This document shows positions 42,416 to 52,473 of a stretch of 64,000 nucleotides of DNA, one piece after another. The notes below the pieces were generated by a model, which did not search any database, had not been told where the DNA came from, and was given only the letters and a program-made list of their open reading frames with translations. The stretch spans positions 5,580,001 through 5,644,000 of the forward strand of contig NZ_JAGPYQ010000001.1 in NCBI RefSeq assembly GCF_018070025.1. Direction: 5' to 3'. Source of the stretch: Streptomyces liliiviolaceus. Its GTDB lineage: Bacteria; Actinomycetota; Actinomycetes; Streptomycetales; Streptomycetaceae. How positions within the stretch are numbered: position 1 is the stretch's first letter; every line of letters begins with the position of its first letter. The position numbers and the translations under genes were made by a program.

Positions 42416-45400
42416 CTACTTCGGCGGTGGCGGCAGGATTCCGCTGGTGACGCAGTGGTCGAGGTAGCGGAGGACGAGGTCCTGGTCGACGGGCGGGCAC
42501 GTGATGCCACTGCCGCGCAGACCGTTCCTCACGTTGTCCGAGCGGATGCGGCCCAGTCGGAGGTCGAGTCCGGCGGGCTGCGCGTCCCGGGAGTCGAAGA
42601 AGGCGAGCGTGGTCGCCGCCGCGGAGGTCTCGGCGCCCGAAGTGGCCGCGGAGCGCCTCAGTTCGGCCAGCCACCGGGCCGTCGTCATGCGGCGCAGCGG
42701 GTAGCCGTACTCCTCCAGCCAGTCGTAGAGGTCGCTCAGGCGCACCGGGGCGGTGGCCGCGTGGTGGAAGACCGTGGCGTTCGGGGGGCGTTGTACGAGG
42801 CTGAGGTGGACGATGGCCCTGGCCACGTGGTCGACCGGTGTCCAGGTCTCCTCCTCGAACAGGTCGGGGACGATGCCCGCGGGCACTCCCGCGCGCAGCA
42901 CGCTCCACAGGAAGTCCCGCTCGTTCACGTAACCGGTGGTGTACGGGCCGACCACCCGGCCGAGCCGGTGCACGGTGACGGGCAGGCCCCTCTCCGCGGC
43001 CTGTTCCAGCAGGCGTTCGGCCGCCCACTTCGACTGCTGGTAGCCGGAGCGGAGCCCGGGGTGGGGCGGGAGGAAGGCTTCCGGTACTTCGCGGCTGAGC
43101 GCGAGCGGCGGGGCGACCGAGAGGGTCGACACATGGTGGAGAGGGGTGGAATGCGCCGCCGCCATGCGCAGGAGGTCCCTGGTCGACCGGGTGTTGGCGG
43201 CGCGCAGAGTGGCGTACTCGCGCAGGACGCTGACGGTCGCCGCGTTGTGGACGATCGCCCGGCAGGTACGGCCCAGTTCCGCGAAGTGCCCTTCGTCGAG
43301 GCCCAGTCGGGGGCGGGAGAGATCCGCGGGGATCGCGGTGATGCGCCGCAGTGCCGTGTCCGGAAGGTGGATCCGGTGGGCGTTCAGGGCCTCATGAACA
43401 CGGGCGGTGGCCTCGCCGGCGGTCCGGGCCCGGACGGTACAGACCACCTCGGGATGACCGACATCCGTGCCCGTGCCCGCGCCCGTGCTCGTGCTCGCGC
43501 CCGTCAGGAGTTCCGCCAGCAGGTGCACGCCGACGAAGCCCGTGGCACCGGTGAGGAGGATTCTGTCGGGGGTGTGTCCCGCCCGGGGTCCGTAACCGGT
43601 CCGGGGCCTGATGTCCGGGTCCAGGACGGTGTCTGCGAGCAGTCCGGCCGGCAGGCCGGCGGCGACGGACGGCTGCCGCGCCCGTGCCTGCCCTTCCAGG
43701 AATCCCGCCAGCGCGGCGGGGGTCGGGTGCTGGAAGAGCCAGGCGACCTTCACCTCGCGGTGGAGTTCGGTGCCCAGGCGGTTGGCGACCTGGATGGCCT
43801 GGAGGGACTGGGCGCCCAGGTCGAACACGTCGTCCTGCGCGGCGAGGGTCGCGACACCGAGCGCCCGCTGCCAGACGCCGGCGACGATCCGCTCCAACGG
43901 GCTGTCGTACGCGGCAGACGGGCTGTTGCACGCGGTCGGCGGGCTGTCGTACGCGGCCGACTGGTCTTCGGACACGACAGCCCGCGCGCCGGGGCGGGGC
44001 GCCTGTCGCGCGAGCGCGTCCCTGTCGGTCTTTCCCACGCCGGTACGGGGCACACGGTCCAGGAACTCGACGGCGGAGGGGATCATCGCGGCGGGAAGTG
44101 TCGCCCGGAGGTGGTTCCTGAGCAGGGTCGGCGCCGGGGGCGGGCCGTCCGCGACGACGAACGCGATCAGACGCCGTGTCCCGTCCTCCAGTACCTGACC
44201 GATGACGGCGGTGTCGCGGACGGCCGGGTGGGTGAGGAGCGCGTTCTCCACTTCGGCGGGGTGCACACGGTGGCCGCTGATCTTGAACTCCGCGTCCGCC
44301 CGGCCCAGATACCGCAGTCGGCCGTCGTCGCCGAGCCGTACCAGGTCGCCGGTGCGGTAGGCGCGGGGCGCTCCGGGGAGCCGGTCGAGCGGGGCGAAGC
44401 GGGACGCGTCCGGTGGCCGGGCGCCCCGGTAGCCAAGCGCCAGGTTGTCACCCAGGAGGTGGAGTTCACCGTCGACGACGGCGGCGCGGGTGCCGGGGAG
44501 GGGCGCTCCGATGGGGACGTCTCCCGCGGTGAGGGATTCGTCGTGCAGGTCGGCGACGGTGGCGACCACGGTCGCCTCGGTCGGGCCGTAGGTGTTCAGC
44601 AGCCGCACCGAGGTGCCGACCGCCTTGCGCCAGCGGTCGACGCGTTCGGGCAGGGCGGCCTCCCCGCCGATCACGACGGTACGTATCCCGGCGGGCAGGG
44701 CCGGGGTGTCGGCGGAGCCGGTCGACAGCGCGTGGGCCAGTTCGTGCCAGTAGGCGGTGGGCAGGTCGAGGAAGCTGATCCGCAGCCGTGCGCAGGCGTT
44801 CAGGAAGCCGGGGACCGAGTCGGTCATGTCGTCGTCGCGGACGACGAGCGTGGCGCCCCGGCACAGGGTGAGGAAGACCTCCTCGACGCTCGTGTCGAAG
44901 TGCAGGGGGGCGAACTGCAGCACACGGTCCGCCCGTCGGAGGCCGTAGCGGTGGGTGGCACCGGCCACGAAGTGCGCGAGGGCGCGGTGACCGATCTCCA
45001 CGCCCTTGGGGCGCCCGGTGGAACCCGAGGTGTGGAGGACGTAGGCGAGGTCGTCCGGCGCGGGTGCCGGAGGCTGCCGAGCGCTGGCCTTCTGGGGCTC
45101 CTCCAGTGCCGTTTCGGTGGTCAGGACGAGCGCGGGGCGGGCGTCGTCCAGCAGCTGCGCCCTGCGAGCCGGAGTCGCGGTCGGGTCGAGCGGGCAGTAG
45201 GCGGCCCCCGACAGCAGGACCCCCAGGACGGTGGTGACGGCCTCGATGCCGCGCGGCAGGACGACGGCCACCAGATCGCCGCGGCCGATCCCCCGGGCGG
45301 TGAGTCGGCGGGCCGTCTCCCCTGCCGCGTCGAGCAGTTGTGCGTAGGTGACGGCTCGCCCGGCGTGCTCGACGGCGACGGATCCGCCGCGCCGGGTTGC

Positions 45401-46795
45401 GTGTTCGGCGATCAGGTCGAGGACCGGGCGGGCGGGACCGGGCAACGGCCCGCCGTCCAGGACCTGGATGTCCGGGCGGGAGTGCGGGCCGAGGAGCGCC
45501 CCGAGGGGAGCGGAGAGCGCGCGGTCGAGCAGGAGGAGCAGTTCCTCCTGGAACACGGCGACGTCCGCCTCTTCGTAGAGACCGGGGTGGGCGTCCACCG
45601 CGATGCGCGGTCCCCCGCCCTCGGCGCGGTCGTACACGTTCACGGAGAGGTCGTCGACCGGGCCCGCGGAGACGTTGTGGACTGTGCTGGGATGTCCGGC
45701 GAACCGCAGGTCGTACGCGAAGGGCATGATGTTGACGCCCGGCCCGGACAGTCGGCGCTGTCCGCCGACGAGCCTGAGGTCGCGCCGCAGTCGCTCGTAG
45801 CGGTAGCGCTGGTGCGGCAGGCCCGCACGCAGTTCGGCGGAGATCCGCAGGGCCAGGTCACGCACGCTGTCCGCCGGGGAGACGGCGACGCGCAGGGGCA
45901 GGATGTTACGGACCATGCAGGGCACGCGCAGGGCGACGGAACCGAGCCGGCCCATCGTGGGCAGGCTGAGGACGAGCTCCGGTGCGCCGGTGGCCCGGTG
46001 CAGCTGTGCGGCCGTCACGGCCAGCAGGATCTCCGACCAGGTGACCTTCAGTTCGCGGGCGACCGTACGCAGAGCCTGCGTACGGGCCGCGCCGAGGTCG
46101 ACGACCCGGCGGTGGAAGGTGCGTGCGGGCAGGGCCGTACGGCCGGCCGGGGTGGCCACCGGCGGACGGTCCGCGAACCGGCCCGTCCAATAGGCGCGGT
46201 CCTCGGCGAAGCGGGGCGACTCCTCGTAGGCGCGTTCCTCGTCCCGTACGGAGGCCAGGGTGCCGAAGCCGCTGTCCCCCGTCGGCTCGCCCCTCATCAG
46301 GGCGGTGTACACCTGGGCGACCCGGCGGGCGACCAGGGACAGTCCGAAACCGTCGAGGGCGATGTGGTGCACCCGGTGGTACCAGAGGTGTTCCCCCGGT
46401 GCGATGCGCAGCAGCGCGTGGCCGAAGAGCGGACCGGTCGTGAGGTCGACGGGACGAGCCATGTCCGTGTCGATCCAGGCCAGGGCGGCAGCGTACGGGT
46501 CGGGTTCGGCGGTGAGGTCGGCGATGTGCAACCGCCAGTCCCCGGCCGGGGTTTCCCGCTGCCAGGGCCGGCCGTCCGCGTCGGCTTCGAAGGAGACGTT
46601 CAGGGCGGGGGTCTCCGCGACGACCTGGTGCAGCGCGGAGCCGAAGACGGCCGGGTCCACCGGTCCAGCGATGTGCACGTACTCGGCCGTGTTGTACGCG
46701 GGGCTGTCCGCGTCCAGTTGCTGGCCGGTCCAGATGGCCTCCTGGGCGGCCAGCAGTGGGTGGCGGCCCGCCGTGCCGCCGTCAGGCGCCGGCAC
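42416..46795 (-). CDS. scoA: Isonitrile-lipopeptide NRPS (C-A-PCP-reductase, ScoA-like)
   Basis: A 1459-residue single-module megasynthase. C domain: HHIALDG at residues 143-149. A domain: [14 protein letters not shown] at about 585-598 and YGPTEAT at 736-742, RTGDL at 814-818, GKT at 921. [14 protein letters not shown] with the phosphopantetheine Ser at 997. Terminal reductase domain: [18 protein letters not shown] at 1079-1096. My hand alignment gives the specificity residues D-T-E-D-V-G-T-V-V-K, with acidic Glu/Asp suggesting a basic amino acid such as lysine or ornithine. GTG at 46795 overlaps the ACP gene by 14 nt. Together with its neighbours it matches the ScoA/MmaA enzymes that join isonitrile acyl chains to a diamino acid and release the product reductively. 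Confidence 0.9.
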   Translation of the reverse strand: MPAPDGGTAGRHPLLAAQEAIWTGQQLDADSPAYNTAEYVHIAGPVDPAVFGSALHQVVAETPALNVSFEADADGRPWQRETPAGDWRLHIADLTAEPDPYAAALAWIDTDMARPVDLTTGPLFGHALLRIAPGEHLWYHRVHHIALDGFGLSLVARRVAQVYTALMRGEPTGDSGFGTLASVRDEERAYEESPRFAEDRAYWTGRFADRPPVATPAGRTALPARTFHRRVVDLGAARTQALRTVARELKVTWSEILLAVTAAQLHRATGAPELVLSLPTMGRLGSVALRVPCMVRNILPLRVAVSPADSVRDLALRISAELRAGLPHQRYRYERLRRDLRLVGGQRRLSGPGVNIMPFAYDLRFAGHPSTVHNVSAGPVDDLSVNVYDRAEGGGPRIAVDAHPGLYEEADVAVFQEELLLLLDRALSAPLGALLGPHSRPDIQVLDGGPLPGPARPVLDLIAEHATRRGGSVAVEHAGRAVTYAQLLDAAGETARRLTARGIGRGDLVAVVLPRGIEAVTTVLGVLLSGAAYCPLDPTATPARRAQLLDDARPALVLTTETALEEPQKASARQPPAPAPDDLAYVLHTSGSTGRPKGVEIGHRALAHFVAGATHRYGLRRADRVLQFAPLHFDTSVEEVFLTLCRGATLVVRDDDMTDSVPGFLNACARLRISFLDLPTAYWHELAHALSTGSADTPALPAGIRTVVIGGEAALPERVDRWRKAVGTSVRLLNTYGPTEATVVATVADLHDESLTAGDVPIGAPLPGTRAAVVDGELHLLGDNLALGYRGARPPDASRFAPLDRLPGAPRAYRTGDLVRLGDDGRLRYLGRADAEFKISGHRVHPAEVENALLTHPAVRDTAVIGQVLEDGTRRLIAFVVADGPPPAPTLLRNHLRATLPAAMIPSAVEFLDRVPRTGVGKTDRDALARQAPRPGARAVVSEDQSAAYDSPPTACNSPSAAYDSPLERIVAGVWQRALGVATLAAQDDVFDLGAQSLQAIQVANRLGTELHREVKVAWLFQHPTPAALAGFLEGQARARQPSVAAGLPAGLLADTVLDPDIRPRTGYGPRAGHTPDRILLTGATGFVGVHLLAELLTGASTSTGAGTGTDVGHPEVVCTVRARTAGEATARVHEALNAHRIHLPDTALRRITAIPADLSRPRLGLDEGHFAELGRTCRAIVHNAATVSVLREYATLRAANTRSTRDLLRMAAAHSTPLHHVSTLSVAPPLALSREVPEAFLPPHPGLRSGYQQSKWAAERLLEQAAERGLPVTVHRLGRVVGPYTTGYVNERDFLWSVLRAGVPAGIVPDLFEEETWTPVDHVARAIVHLSLVQRPPNATVFHHAATAPVRLSDLYDWLEEYGYPLRRMTTARWLAELRRSAATSGAETSAAATTLAFFDSRDAQPAGLDLRLGRIRSDNVRNGLRGSGITCPPVDQDLVLRYLDHCVTSGILPPPPK
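43899..43961. repeat. Three 21-bp tandem repeats in the NRPS A-PCP linker
   Basis: The units 43899-43919, 43920-43940 and 43941-43961 (gggctgtcgtacgcggcagac type) code for the linker repeats AAYDSP/TACNSP/AAYDSP. A probably expandable in-frame linker. Confidence 0.8.
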
Positions 46796-47084
46796 GGTCC
46801 GCTCCCTCCTGGCGTGACTGGCGTGACTGAGGTGACTGACGCGCTTGACGTGCCTGGCGCGTGGAGAGCAGGTGCCACCACTGGGCGAACGAGGTGCACT
46901 CGGCGAGTTCGACGAAGTTCACGTCCAAGCCGGTCTCTCGCCAGCGTTCGATGAGGGTGACGATGCGCAGGGAGTCGAGGCCCGCGAGGAGGGGGCTCTC
47001 TTCGAGGTCGACTTCGTCGGGCCGCTGGTACAGGAACTCCGCGAGGTCCGCGCGGAATCCGTCCAGGGTGAGGGGAGCAGGCAT
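46782..47084 (-). CDS. Stand-alone acyl carrier protein of the isonitrile operon
   Basis: A 100-residue ACP. The carrier motif is LLAGLDSLRIVTLIERW with the phosphopantetheine Ser at residue 38; the helix pattern RADLAEFLYQRPDEVDLEESPL is typical. The last 25 residues (RQARQARQSPQSRQSRQEG) are a basic low-complexity tail. In the Sco/Mma pathway a free ACP carries the enoyl-acyl chain to which glycine is added before oxidation to the isonitrile. Its 3' end overlaps the NRPS start by 14 nt. The 71-bp gap to the ligase gene has short repeats of the type gctcggcacttggc. Confidence 0.9.
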   Translation of the reverse strand: MPAPLTLDGFRADLAEFLYQRPDEVDLEESPLLAGLDSLRIVTLIERWRETGLDVNFVELAECTSFAQWWHLLSTRQARQARQSPQSRQSRQEGADRAGA

Positions 47085-47155
47085 GTGGTCTCTCTCGTTG
47101 ACGCTTGACGCTCGGCACTTGGCGCTCGGCACTTGGCACTGGGGCTGTGCCGCGG

Positions 47156-48766
47156 TCAGTTGACCTTGCGGGCGGAGGCGCTCCAGAAGCGGTCGCGCAG
47201 TTCCCGGCGCAGGATCTTGCCGCTGGGGTTGCGCGGGACGCTGTCGATCAGCTCGTAGCGGGCCGGCAGCTTGAAGCCCGCGAGCTGCGGGACGAGGAAG
47301 GTGTGCAGGTCCCGGGGTGTGGGCCGGTGCTCGGGAGCGGGGACGACGAAGGCGTGGACGTACTCGCCCCAGCGTGCGTCGGGGGCGCCGACGACGACGG
47401 CCTCGGCGACGCCGGGGTGGCCTTCCAGGACGTTCTCGATCTCGGCGGGGTAGACGTTCTCGCCGGCGACGAGGATGGCGTCCTTGATGCGGTCCCGGAT
47501 GACGACGTAGCCGTCCTCGTCGATGTATCCGGCGTCCCCGGTGTGGACCCAGCCGTCGACGAGGACCTCCGCGGTCTTCTCGGGCAGTCCCCAGTACTCG
47601 ACCATGTGCGCGGGTGTGGCCAGGCACACCTCTCCGACTGCGCCCGGCGGCAGTTCGCGCCCCTCGGCGTCGATCACCTTGGCGCGCACGCCCGGATAGG
47701 GCCGTCCGGCCGCCTGCATGAGGGAACTGCCGGGGACATGGGCGGCCGGCGGCAGGCACACCGCGGTGTTGCCGGTCTCGGTGAGGCCGTAGATCTGGGC
47801 GAACTCGCAGTTCACGACGGTGAGGCTCTCCTCCAGGAGTGCCTCGGAGATCGGGGAGCCGCCGTAGACGACTTTGCGCAGGGTGGTGAAGTCCTCTGCT
47901 CCGACGCCCGGTTCGCTGAGCATCATGCGGAGCATGGCGGGCACGACGCACGCGGTGGTGATGCCGAGGTCCCGGATGAGGCCGACGGCCTCGCGGGCGT
48001 CGAAGGCGCGCATCGCGACCACGGTCGTGCCCGCGTTGAAGTTCTGGGTGGCCCACCACAGACCGCCGACGTGGAAGCCTGGGATACCGATGAGCGCGAT
48101 GTCGCCGGTGCGCCAGTCGATCCAGTCCAGTCCCTCGCTCGCCAGGGCGTCCCGGATCGCGAAGAAACTGCGGTGGGCGAGGACGACACCCTTGGGCAGT
48201 CCGGTGGTGCCGCTGGTGTAGAGCTGGGCGGCCGGGGTGTCGGGGGTGACGTGCGGCGGCGGGTCGGTGTCCGGGCGGGCGTCCGGCTCGGTGTCTGACT
48301 CGGTGTCCAGGTCGGTTTCCGGGTGGGACGCCTTCCATGCGGAGAAGCCATCGTCCAGCGCGACGATCGTCTCCGGGGGCGCGCTCGGCATCCGCTCGAC
48401 GGTCGGCCCGAACTCGGTCTCCAGGAACAGCAGTCGGGCGCCCGAGTCCTGGAGGACATGGCCGACCTCGGGCGCGGCGAGCCGCCAGTTGACGGGGACG
48501 AGGACGGTGCCGCTCTTGGCGCACCCGAACAGCACCTCGTAGTAGTGCTCCGACTCCTTGCCGAGGTAGGCGACCCGGTCGCCCGGTCGGAGCCCGGCGG
48601 CCCGGAGGGCATGGGCGATGCGGTTGCTCCCGCTGTGCAGTTGCCCGTACGTCAGCGTGCGGCCCTCGCAGAGCACGGCGGGGGTGGTGGGCCGGTGCTC
48701 GGCGTGGAAGCTCGCCGTCTGGACGAGCGTCCGGAGCTGTGGGTGGTGGAGTCTGTCCGGGGTCAT
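47156..48766 (-). CDS. Acyl-ACP/acyl-AMP ligase (FadD10-like)
   Basis: A 536-residue adenylate-forming enzyme that activates a fatty acid with ATP and loads it on the ACP next door. Motifs: YTSGTTGLPKG at 183-193, the acyl-pocket region GGLWWATQNFNAGTTVV, YGLTETGNTAV, and GWVHTGDAGYIDEDGYVVIRDRIKDAILVAGENVYPAEIE with the catalytic Lys near the end in NPSGKILRRELR. An unusual Asp/Thr/Pro-rich insert (residues about 150-176) lies before the P-loop. It is the ligase of the isonitrile pathway. ATG 48766 has GAGGAGAG 4-5 nt upstream. Confidence 0.9.
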   Translation of the reverse strand: MTPDRLHHPQLRTLVQTASFHAEHRPTTPAVLCEGRTLTYGQLHSGSNRIAHALRAAGLRPGDRVAYLGKESEHYYEVLFGCAKSGTVLVPVNWRLAAPEVGHVLQDSGARLLFLETEFGPTVERMPSAPPETIVALDDGFSAWKASHPETDLDTESDTEPDARPDTDPPPHVTPDTPAAQLYTSGTTGLPKGVVLAHRSFFAIRDALASEGLDWIDWRTGDIALIGIPGFHVGGLWWATQNFNAGTTVVAMRAFDAREAVGLIRDLGITTACVVPAMLRMMLSEPGVGAEDFTTLRKVVYGGSPISEALLEESLTVVNCEFAQIYGLTETGNTAVCLPPAAHVPGSSLMQAAGRPYPGVRAKVIDAEGRELPPGAVGEVCLATPAHMVEYWGLPEKTAEVLVDGWVHTGDAGYIDEDGYVVIRDRIKDAILVAGENVYPAEIENVLEGHPGVAEAVVVGAPDARWGEYVHAFVVPAPEHRPTPRDLHTFLVPQLAGFKLPARYELIDSVPRNPSGKILRRELRDRFWSASARKVN

Positions 48767-48783
48767 GCGGCTCTCCTCTCGTG

Positions 48784-49311
48784 TCAGGGGACGTTGACGA
48801 ACGCCAGGACCGCTCTGCCGTCGCACCGGCCCGATGCGGCGTCCCAGTAGCGGTGGACGGTCTCCGCGTGCAGGAAGGGGGAGCCGTCGCCCAGGGTGCG
48901 CCGGGTGACGGAGCGGAATTCCATCTCCCCGGAAAAGGCACGGGGGTCGACGGGACGCCGGAAATTCATGGCGAACCGGGCGATGAGGATGTCGGGGAGC
49001 TGATGCTTCCAGAAATCGTCCAGCGTCCAGGACTCGAACCCCGCCAGCAGCCCCTCTTTCACGGACTTGGCGACGAGGTAATACATCATCTGGTTGTAGC
49101 AGATGTTCACCTCGACGGAATTCAGATGCCCTGTGTCGTCGATGTAGCACGACTCCGGGATCGCGAACTCACAGCGGGCGGACGCCTGTCCGTCGCCCTC
49201 GGACACGACGACGGCCGAACGCAGGTATTTGCAGTGGTCCTTGTAGGGCGTCAGTACCCGCGCCAAAAGGTGCTCGTCCATGGGGTGCTCGACGGCGAGG
49301 AGGCTCGTCAT
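48784..49311 (-). CDS. scoD: FcoT-like thioesterase (ScoD-like)
   Basis: A 175-residue hot-dog-fold protein: [74 protein letters not shown]. The tract [13 protein letters not shown] and the Asn/Glu residues after it match the FcoT/ScoD family, which in this pathway adds glycine to the beta carbon of the acyl-ACP enoyl chain. ATG 49311 overlaps the oxidase stop (ATGA). An inner ATG (49281, [10 protein letters not shown]) may also be used. It sits between the oxidase and the ligase, the conserved order of the pathway. Confidence 0.85.
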   Translation of the reverse strand: MTSLLAVEHPMDEHLLARVLTPYKDHCKYLRSAVVVSEGDGQASARCEFAIPESCYIDDTGHLNSVEVNICYNQMMYYLVAKSVKEGLLAGFESWTLDDFWKHQLPDILIARFAMNFRRPVDPRAFSGEMEFRSVTRRTLGDGSPFLHAETVHRYWDAASGRCDGRAVLAFVNVP

Positions 49312-50198
49312 GCCGCCCCGATTCCGTCGTGGAGTTTGCGTTCGTCGTGCACGGTGACGCGGAAGGAGACGGTCGGCTCGGGTGTGGTCGTGTGCCGGGC
49401 GCGGTGGATGAGACTGCGGTTGTCCCAGACCAGCAGGTCGCCCTGCTCGAATCCCTGCAGGTGGATGTTGCCGTGCTCGAAGGTCTCGTCGAGCTGGCCG
49501 GTGGCCTCGAACAGGCGCTTGAGCAGCTCCTCGTCGAGCGGCTCCCCGTCCCGGTCCTCGATGCCGACGGTGAATCCCTCACTGAGATAGAGAACGGTCT
49601 CGCCGGTCATGGGATGGGTGAAGGTGGTCGGCTGCCTGACGGCCGGGGTCTTCCGCTCGACCTCCTCGATGATCTCGGAGATGGGCCGGTAGACGTCATG
49701 GGGCCGGATCTTGAAGTACTTGCGCACGGAGTGCCGGCAGTACGTTCCGTCGATCTCCTTCTTGAGCTCCTGGGGCAGTCCGTCGTACGCCCGGCCCATG
49801 TCGATGAAGTACGTGCCCCTGTTCTTCGCCGGAATCACCTGGGGATATATCAGGGTGATGCCGAAGGGGTCCGGCATGAACTGGTAGTCGGCGTGCCAGA
49901 ACTTTCCGGTCCTCGGTACGCCTATCTGCTGTCCGTTCTCCGGAACATTGGAGGAGACGAATATCTCCGTGACCTCCGGGTGGTGGTACATGGGCTCGTA
50001 GTACGTCTCCGGGCGGCCGAGTCGCCTGCCCAGTGCGAGGAACTCCTGGGGAGAGAGGTCCTGTCCCTTCAGGACGGCGATCTTCTTCGTGTAGACGGCG
50101 TTCTTGAGGGCGTCGATGTCGGCGTCGGAGGCGTCTGCGTGGTCGAAGCCCTCGACGATCACACCGATCGCGTCGCCGGGCTGGTCCTGAATGCGCAT
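49308..50198 (-). CDS. scoE: Non-haem iron oxidase of isonitrile formation (ScoE-like, TauD family)
   Basis: A 296-residue Fe(II)/2-oxoglutarate-type enzyme: the metal motif is HAD (His102, Asp104 in [13 protein letters not shown]), with a distal His at 265 ([10 protein letters not shown]) and the cosubstrate Arg at 280 (SFRVTV). It matches ScoE, which oxidises and decarboxylates the N-linked carboxymethyl group to an isonitrile. The internal ATG 50198 has its own GGAAAGG, 8 nt upstream. However, the preceding MFS gene has no stop and reads straight into this frame (see the fusion entry), so the oxidase may be made both alone and as a fusion. Confidence 0.9.
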   Translation of the reverse strand: MRIQDQPGDAIGVIVEGFDHADASDADIDALKNAVYTKKIAVLKGQDLSPQEFLALGRRLGRPETYYEPMYHHPEVTEIFVSSNVPENGQQIGVPRTGKFWHADYQFMPDPFGITLIYPQVIPAKNRGTYFIDMGRAYDGLPQELKKEIDGTYCRHSVRKYFKIRPHDVYRPISEIIEEVERKTPAVRQPTTFTHPMTGETVLYLSEGFTVGIEDRDGEPLDEELLKRLFEATGQLDETFEHGNIHLQGFEQGDLLVWDNRSLIHRARHTTTPEPTVSFRVTVHDERKLHDGIGAA

Positions 50199-51596
50199 GG
50201 CGTGTGCCTTTCCTGGAAGGGTGATGTCCGTCGACCGGTGGCGGGCGAACAGAGTGAGCGCGCCGCAGCCGATGCCCGACGCGATGACGAGCACTGCGGT
50301 GCGGATGCCGTCGAGGAGGGCGGGACCGGAGGCGTTCTGCCCGATGCCGCCGGCCGTCGCGACCAGTACGGCGAGGCCCACGGCGCCGCCGACCTGCAGG
50401 GCGGTCGACGCCATTCCGGAGGCGACGCCCTGGTCATCGGGGGCGACCCCGGCGGACGCGGCGATCCACATGCCCGTCCAGGCCGCTCCTTGGCCGAGGC
50501 CCAGCAGGACGATCCCTGGCAGCAGCGCGGCGTACGAGCCGTCGGAGGTCAGCGCCGGAGCCAGTGCCACGGCTCCGGCCGCGCCCAGCGCCGTCCCGCC
50601 CACCAGCATGCGGCGGACGCCGACGACGGACACGGCCCGCTCACCGGCCTGCGTACCGACGGCGACCACGAGGGCGGGGACGAGGAACGCGAGCCCGGTG
50701 GCGGCGGCGCCGTATCCCTGGACGGTGCGGAAGTAGAGGGTCAGGAAGTACGGGACCGAACTGAAGGTGGCACCGAACAGGGCGGCGATGCCCATGGCGG
50801 TGAGCAGACCGCGGTGGCCGAGCAGCCGTGCGGGCAGGAGCGGATCACGGGACCTGCGCTCCACCACGGCGAAGAGCGTCAGCAGTCCGAGGGAGAGCAC
50901 GGCGCTCACGAGGACCGTGGGCGTCCCCCAGCCCTCGGCGGGTGCCCGCACCAGCACGAACACCAGGAGGGTGATACCGCCCGTAGCGGTCAGCGCACCC
51001 GCCGCGTCGAAGTTGCGCGAGCGGTCCCGCGGTCCGTCGGCGGGGAAGAGCAGCCGTCCGGCCACCGCGAGCGCTCCCGCCACGGGCACGTTGACGAAGA
51101 ACACCGACGGCCAGCCGAACGCCTCCACCAGCACCCCGCCGAGCAGGGATCCGAAGCACAGCCCGCCGGCTCCCGCGGCGCCCCAGACCGCCAGGGCACG
51201 GTTCCGCTCGCGCCCCTCCGCGTACAGGGTGCCGATCAGGGACAGCGTCGCCGGGAACAGCAGGGAACCGCCGATGCCCTGGACCGCCCGGACGGCGACC
51301 AGGACGCCGGGTGACTGCGACAGGCCGCCCACCAGGGACGAGCCCGCGTAGAGCAGCGCCGCGACGACGAACATACGGCGTCGGCCGAGGAGGTCCGCGG
51401 CCCGGCCGCCCAGCAGGAGGAAACCTCCCGTGGCCACGACGTAGGCGCTCACCACCCACTGCAGGTCGTGGTCGGAGAAGCCCAGCCCGGCGCCGATGTC
51501 GGGCAGGGCGACGTACACGATGTTGTAGTCGAGCGAGATGACGAGCTGCCCGAGCGCCAGCACGGCCAGCGGAAGCCCGAGCGGATTGCGCGTCAC
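49308..51596 (-). CDS. MFS exporter fused in frame to the ScoE-like oxidase
   Basis: One frame of 762 codons. Residues 1-466 are a 14-helix DHA2-type MFS pump ([39 protein letters not shown], then the last helix near [18 protein letters not shown]), and residues 467-762 are the ScoE-like oxidase. I checked the join: ...[23 protein letters not shown]... has no stop. The GTG at 51596 overlaps the hydroxylase stop (GTGA). With 14 helices the C-terminus would be in the cytosol, so a working fused enzyme is possible. It probably exports the product and, as a fusion, would place the last biosynthetic step at the membrane. Confidence 0.8.
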   Translation of the reverse strand: MTRNPLGLPLAVLALGQLVISLDYNIVYVALPDIGAGLGFSDHDLQWVVSAYVVATGGFLLLGGRAADLLGRRRMFVVAALLYAGSSLVGGLSQSPGVLVAVRAVQGIGGSLLFPATLSLIGTLYAEGRERNRALAVWGAAGAGGLCFGSLLGGVLVEAFGWPSVFFVNVPVAGALAVAGRLLFPADGPRDRSRNFDAAGALTATGGITLLVFVLVRAPAEGWGTPTVLVSAVLSLGLLTLFAVVERRSRDPLLPARLLGHRGLLTAMGIAALFGATFSSVPYFLTLYFRTVQGYGAAATGLAFLVPALVVAVGTQAGERAVSVVGVRRMLVGGTALGAAGAVALAPALTSDGSYAALLPGIVLLGLGQGAAWTGMWIAASAGVAPDDQGVASGMASTALQVGGAVGLAVLVATAGGIGQNASGPALLDGIRTAVLVIASGIGCGALTLFARHRSTDITLPGKAHAMRIQDQPGDAIGVIVEGFDHADASDADIDALKNAVYTKKIAVLKGQDLSPQEFLALGRRLGRPETYYEPMYHHPEVTEIFVSSNVPENGQQIGVPRTGKFWHADYQFMPDPFGITLIYPQVIPAKNRGTYFIDMGRAYDGLPQELKKEIDGTYCRHSVRKYFKIRPHDVYRPISEIIEEVERKTPAVRQPTTFTHPMTGETVLYLSEGFTVGIEDRDGEPLDEELLKRLFEATGQLDETFEHGNIHLQGFEQGDLLVWDNRSLIHRARHTTTPEPTVSFRVTVHDERKLHDGIGAA

Positions 51597-52357
51597 CCGC
51601 CCCGAACGAGCCGGCGCACCTCGGTCACGAGCGCCTCCAGTGCCCGGCGCTCCGGCACGGTGGTCTCCGGATGCCAGAGGTCGATGAGCAGACAGGTCCG
51701 CGGTGCGGTGCCTTCGTTGCGCGCCTCGTGCTCGAACGAGTAGTCGAAGAGCAGACATTTCCCCTCCTCCCACGAGCGCGTTTCTCCCGCGACCGTGATG
51801 CTGCACCCGTCTGGAATGTCCACGGCGAGGTGCAGATTGATGCTGAAGTTCCACAGGTCGCAATGGGGTGCGATGACGGCGCCGGGCAACAGCGTGGAGA
51901 AATGGCATTCCAGGAGAGGGCACAGGATTCCCGTGTCCACGGCGGAGTCCTTCAGCACTCGGTACGCGGTGGGAGCGATACCCGCCGATTCCTCGACGAG
52001 GCCGCCGTCGCGGAAGAGATGGAGCGCCTGCCAGTTCCGCTGGCGTGTCAGATAGTGCTCGTAGTCCGAGAACGCCTCGCGGCGGGCGGTCCATGCGGAA
52101 CCGATCTCCTTCCTGATGGCCCGATGATTGGCCTCCAATTCGCTTACGAAGGGGGCCAGTTCCGTATGGGCGTGGGGATCGTGCCAGGGGGTGGGAGAGA
52201 TTCCCGGCATGACCCACTTGGCCGTCTTCTGCAGTGGATGCCTTTCGCCCCTGCCCGCCGCCAGCATCTGCTCGACCCGGTCGATCGAATCCTTTCCGTA
52301 CTCGGCTCTGATCGCGGCGAAGGCGTCGTCTATTTCTGGTGTCACACGGTTCTCCAT
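51593..52357 (-). CDS. Aspartyl/asparaginyl beta-hydroxylase-like oxygenase
   Basis: A 254-residue protein with the Asp/Asn beta-hydroxylase fold in its C-terminal half: [66 protein letters not shown]. Candidate iron ligands are His in APHCD and His in FEHEARN; the family often uses just two His. The N-terminal half ([18 protein letters not shown]) is helical and not familiar. It is the first gene of the isonitrile operon, 70 nt from the SigC-type promoter, and would hydroxylate the amino acid or the lipid. The core Sco/Mma set does not include such a gene. Confidence 0.75.
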   Translation of the reverse strand: MENRVTPEIDDAFAAIRAEYGKDSIDRVEQMLAAGRGERHPLQKTAKWVMPGISPTPWHDPHAHTELAPFVSELEANHRAIRKEIGSAWTARREAFSDYEHYLTRQRNWQALHLFRDGGLVEESAGIAPTAYRVLKDSAVDTGILCPLLECHFSTLLPGAVIAPHCDLWNFSINLHLAVDIPDGCSITVAGETRSWEEGKCLLFDYSFEHEARNEGTAPRTCLLIDLWHPETTVPERRALEALVTEVRRLVRGG

Positions 52358-52423
52358 GTCCCGCGTCCCGTGCCGCCGACGACCTCGCGCGACGGTCGGC
52401 GTTCCGGGTCTGCGCTTTCACCT

Positions 52424-52455
52424 CAGTAGTCGGCCATCGGTGCGCGGGAGTTCCC
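52424..52455 (-). promoter_or_regulatory. ECF-type promoter of the chalkophore operon
   Basis: On the minus strand, GGGAAC (52450-52455), a 17-nt spacer, then CGACTACTG (52424-52432), 70 nt upstream of the first gene of the isonitrile operon. Same sequence and spacing as in the uptake operon and, apart from one base, the copper operon. Confidence 0.75.
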
Positions 52456-52473
52456 GGGAATTCGCGGGATTTC

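Noticed and set aside
42455..46954. Very long (1499-codon) open frame antisense to the NRPS
   Set aside because: It is the plus-strand shadow of the GC-rich NRPS gene; its translation is repetitive Arg/Gly/Val with no domain, while the opposite strand shows all NRPS motifs.
51597..52421. N-terminal extension of the MFS/oxidase frame up to 52421
   Set aside because: The frame is open, but these ~275 residues are a shadow of the hydroxylase gene and have no membrane features. The GTGA at 51596 is the natural start.
52450..52463. Palindrome TTCCCGGGAA upstream of the chalkophore operon as a copper operator
   Set aside because: It overlaps the GGGAAC part of the ECF promoter, but the symmetric half is not kept in the other two promoter copies, so it is probably chance.
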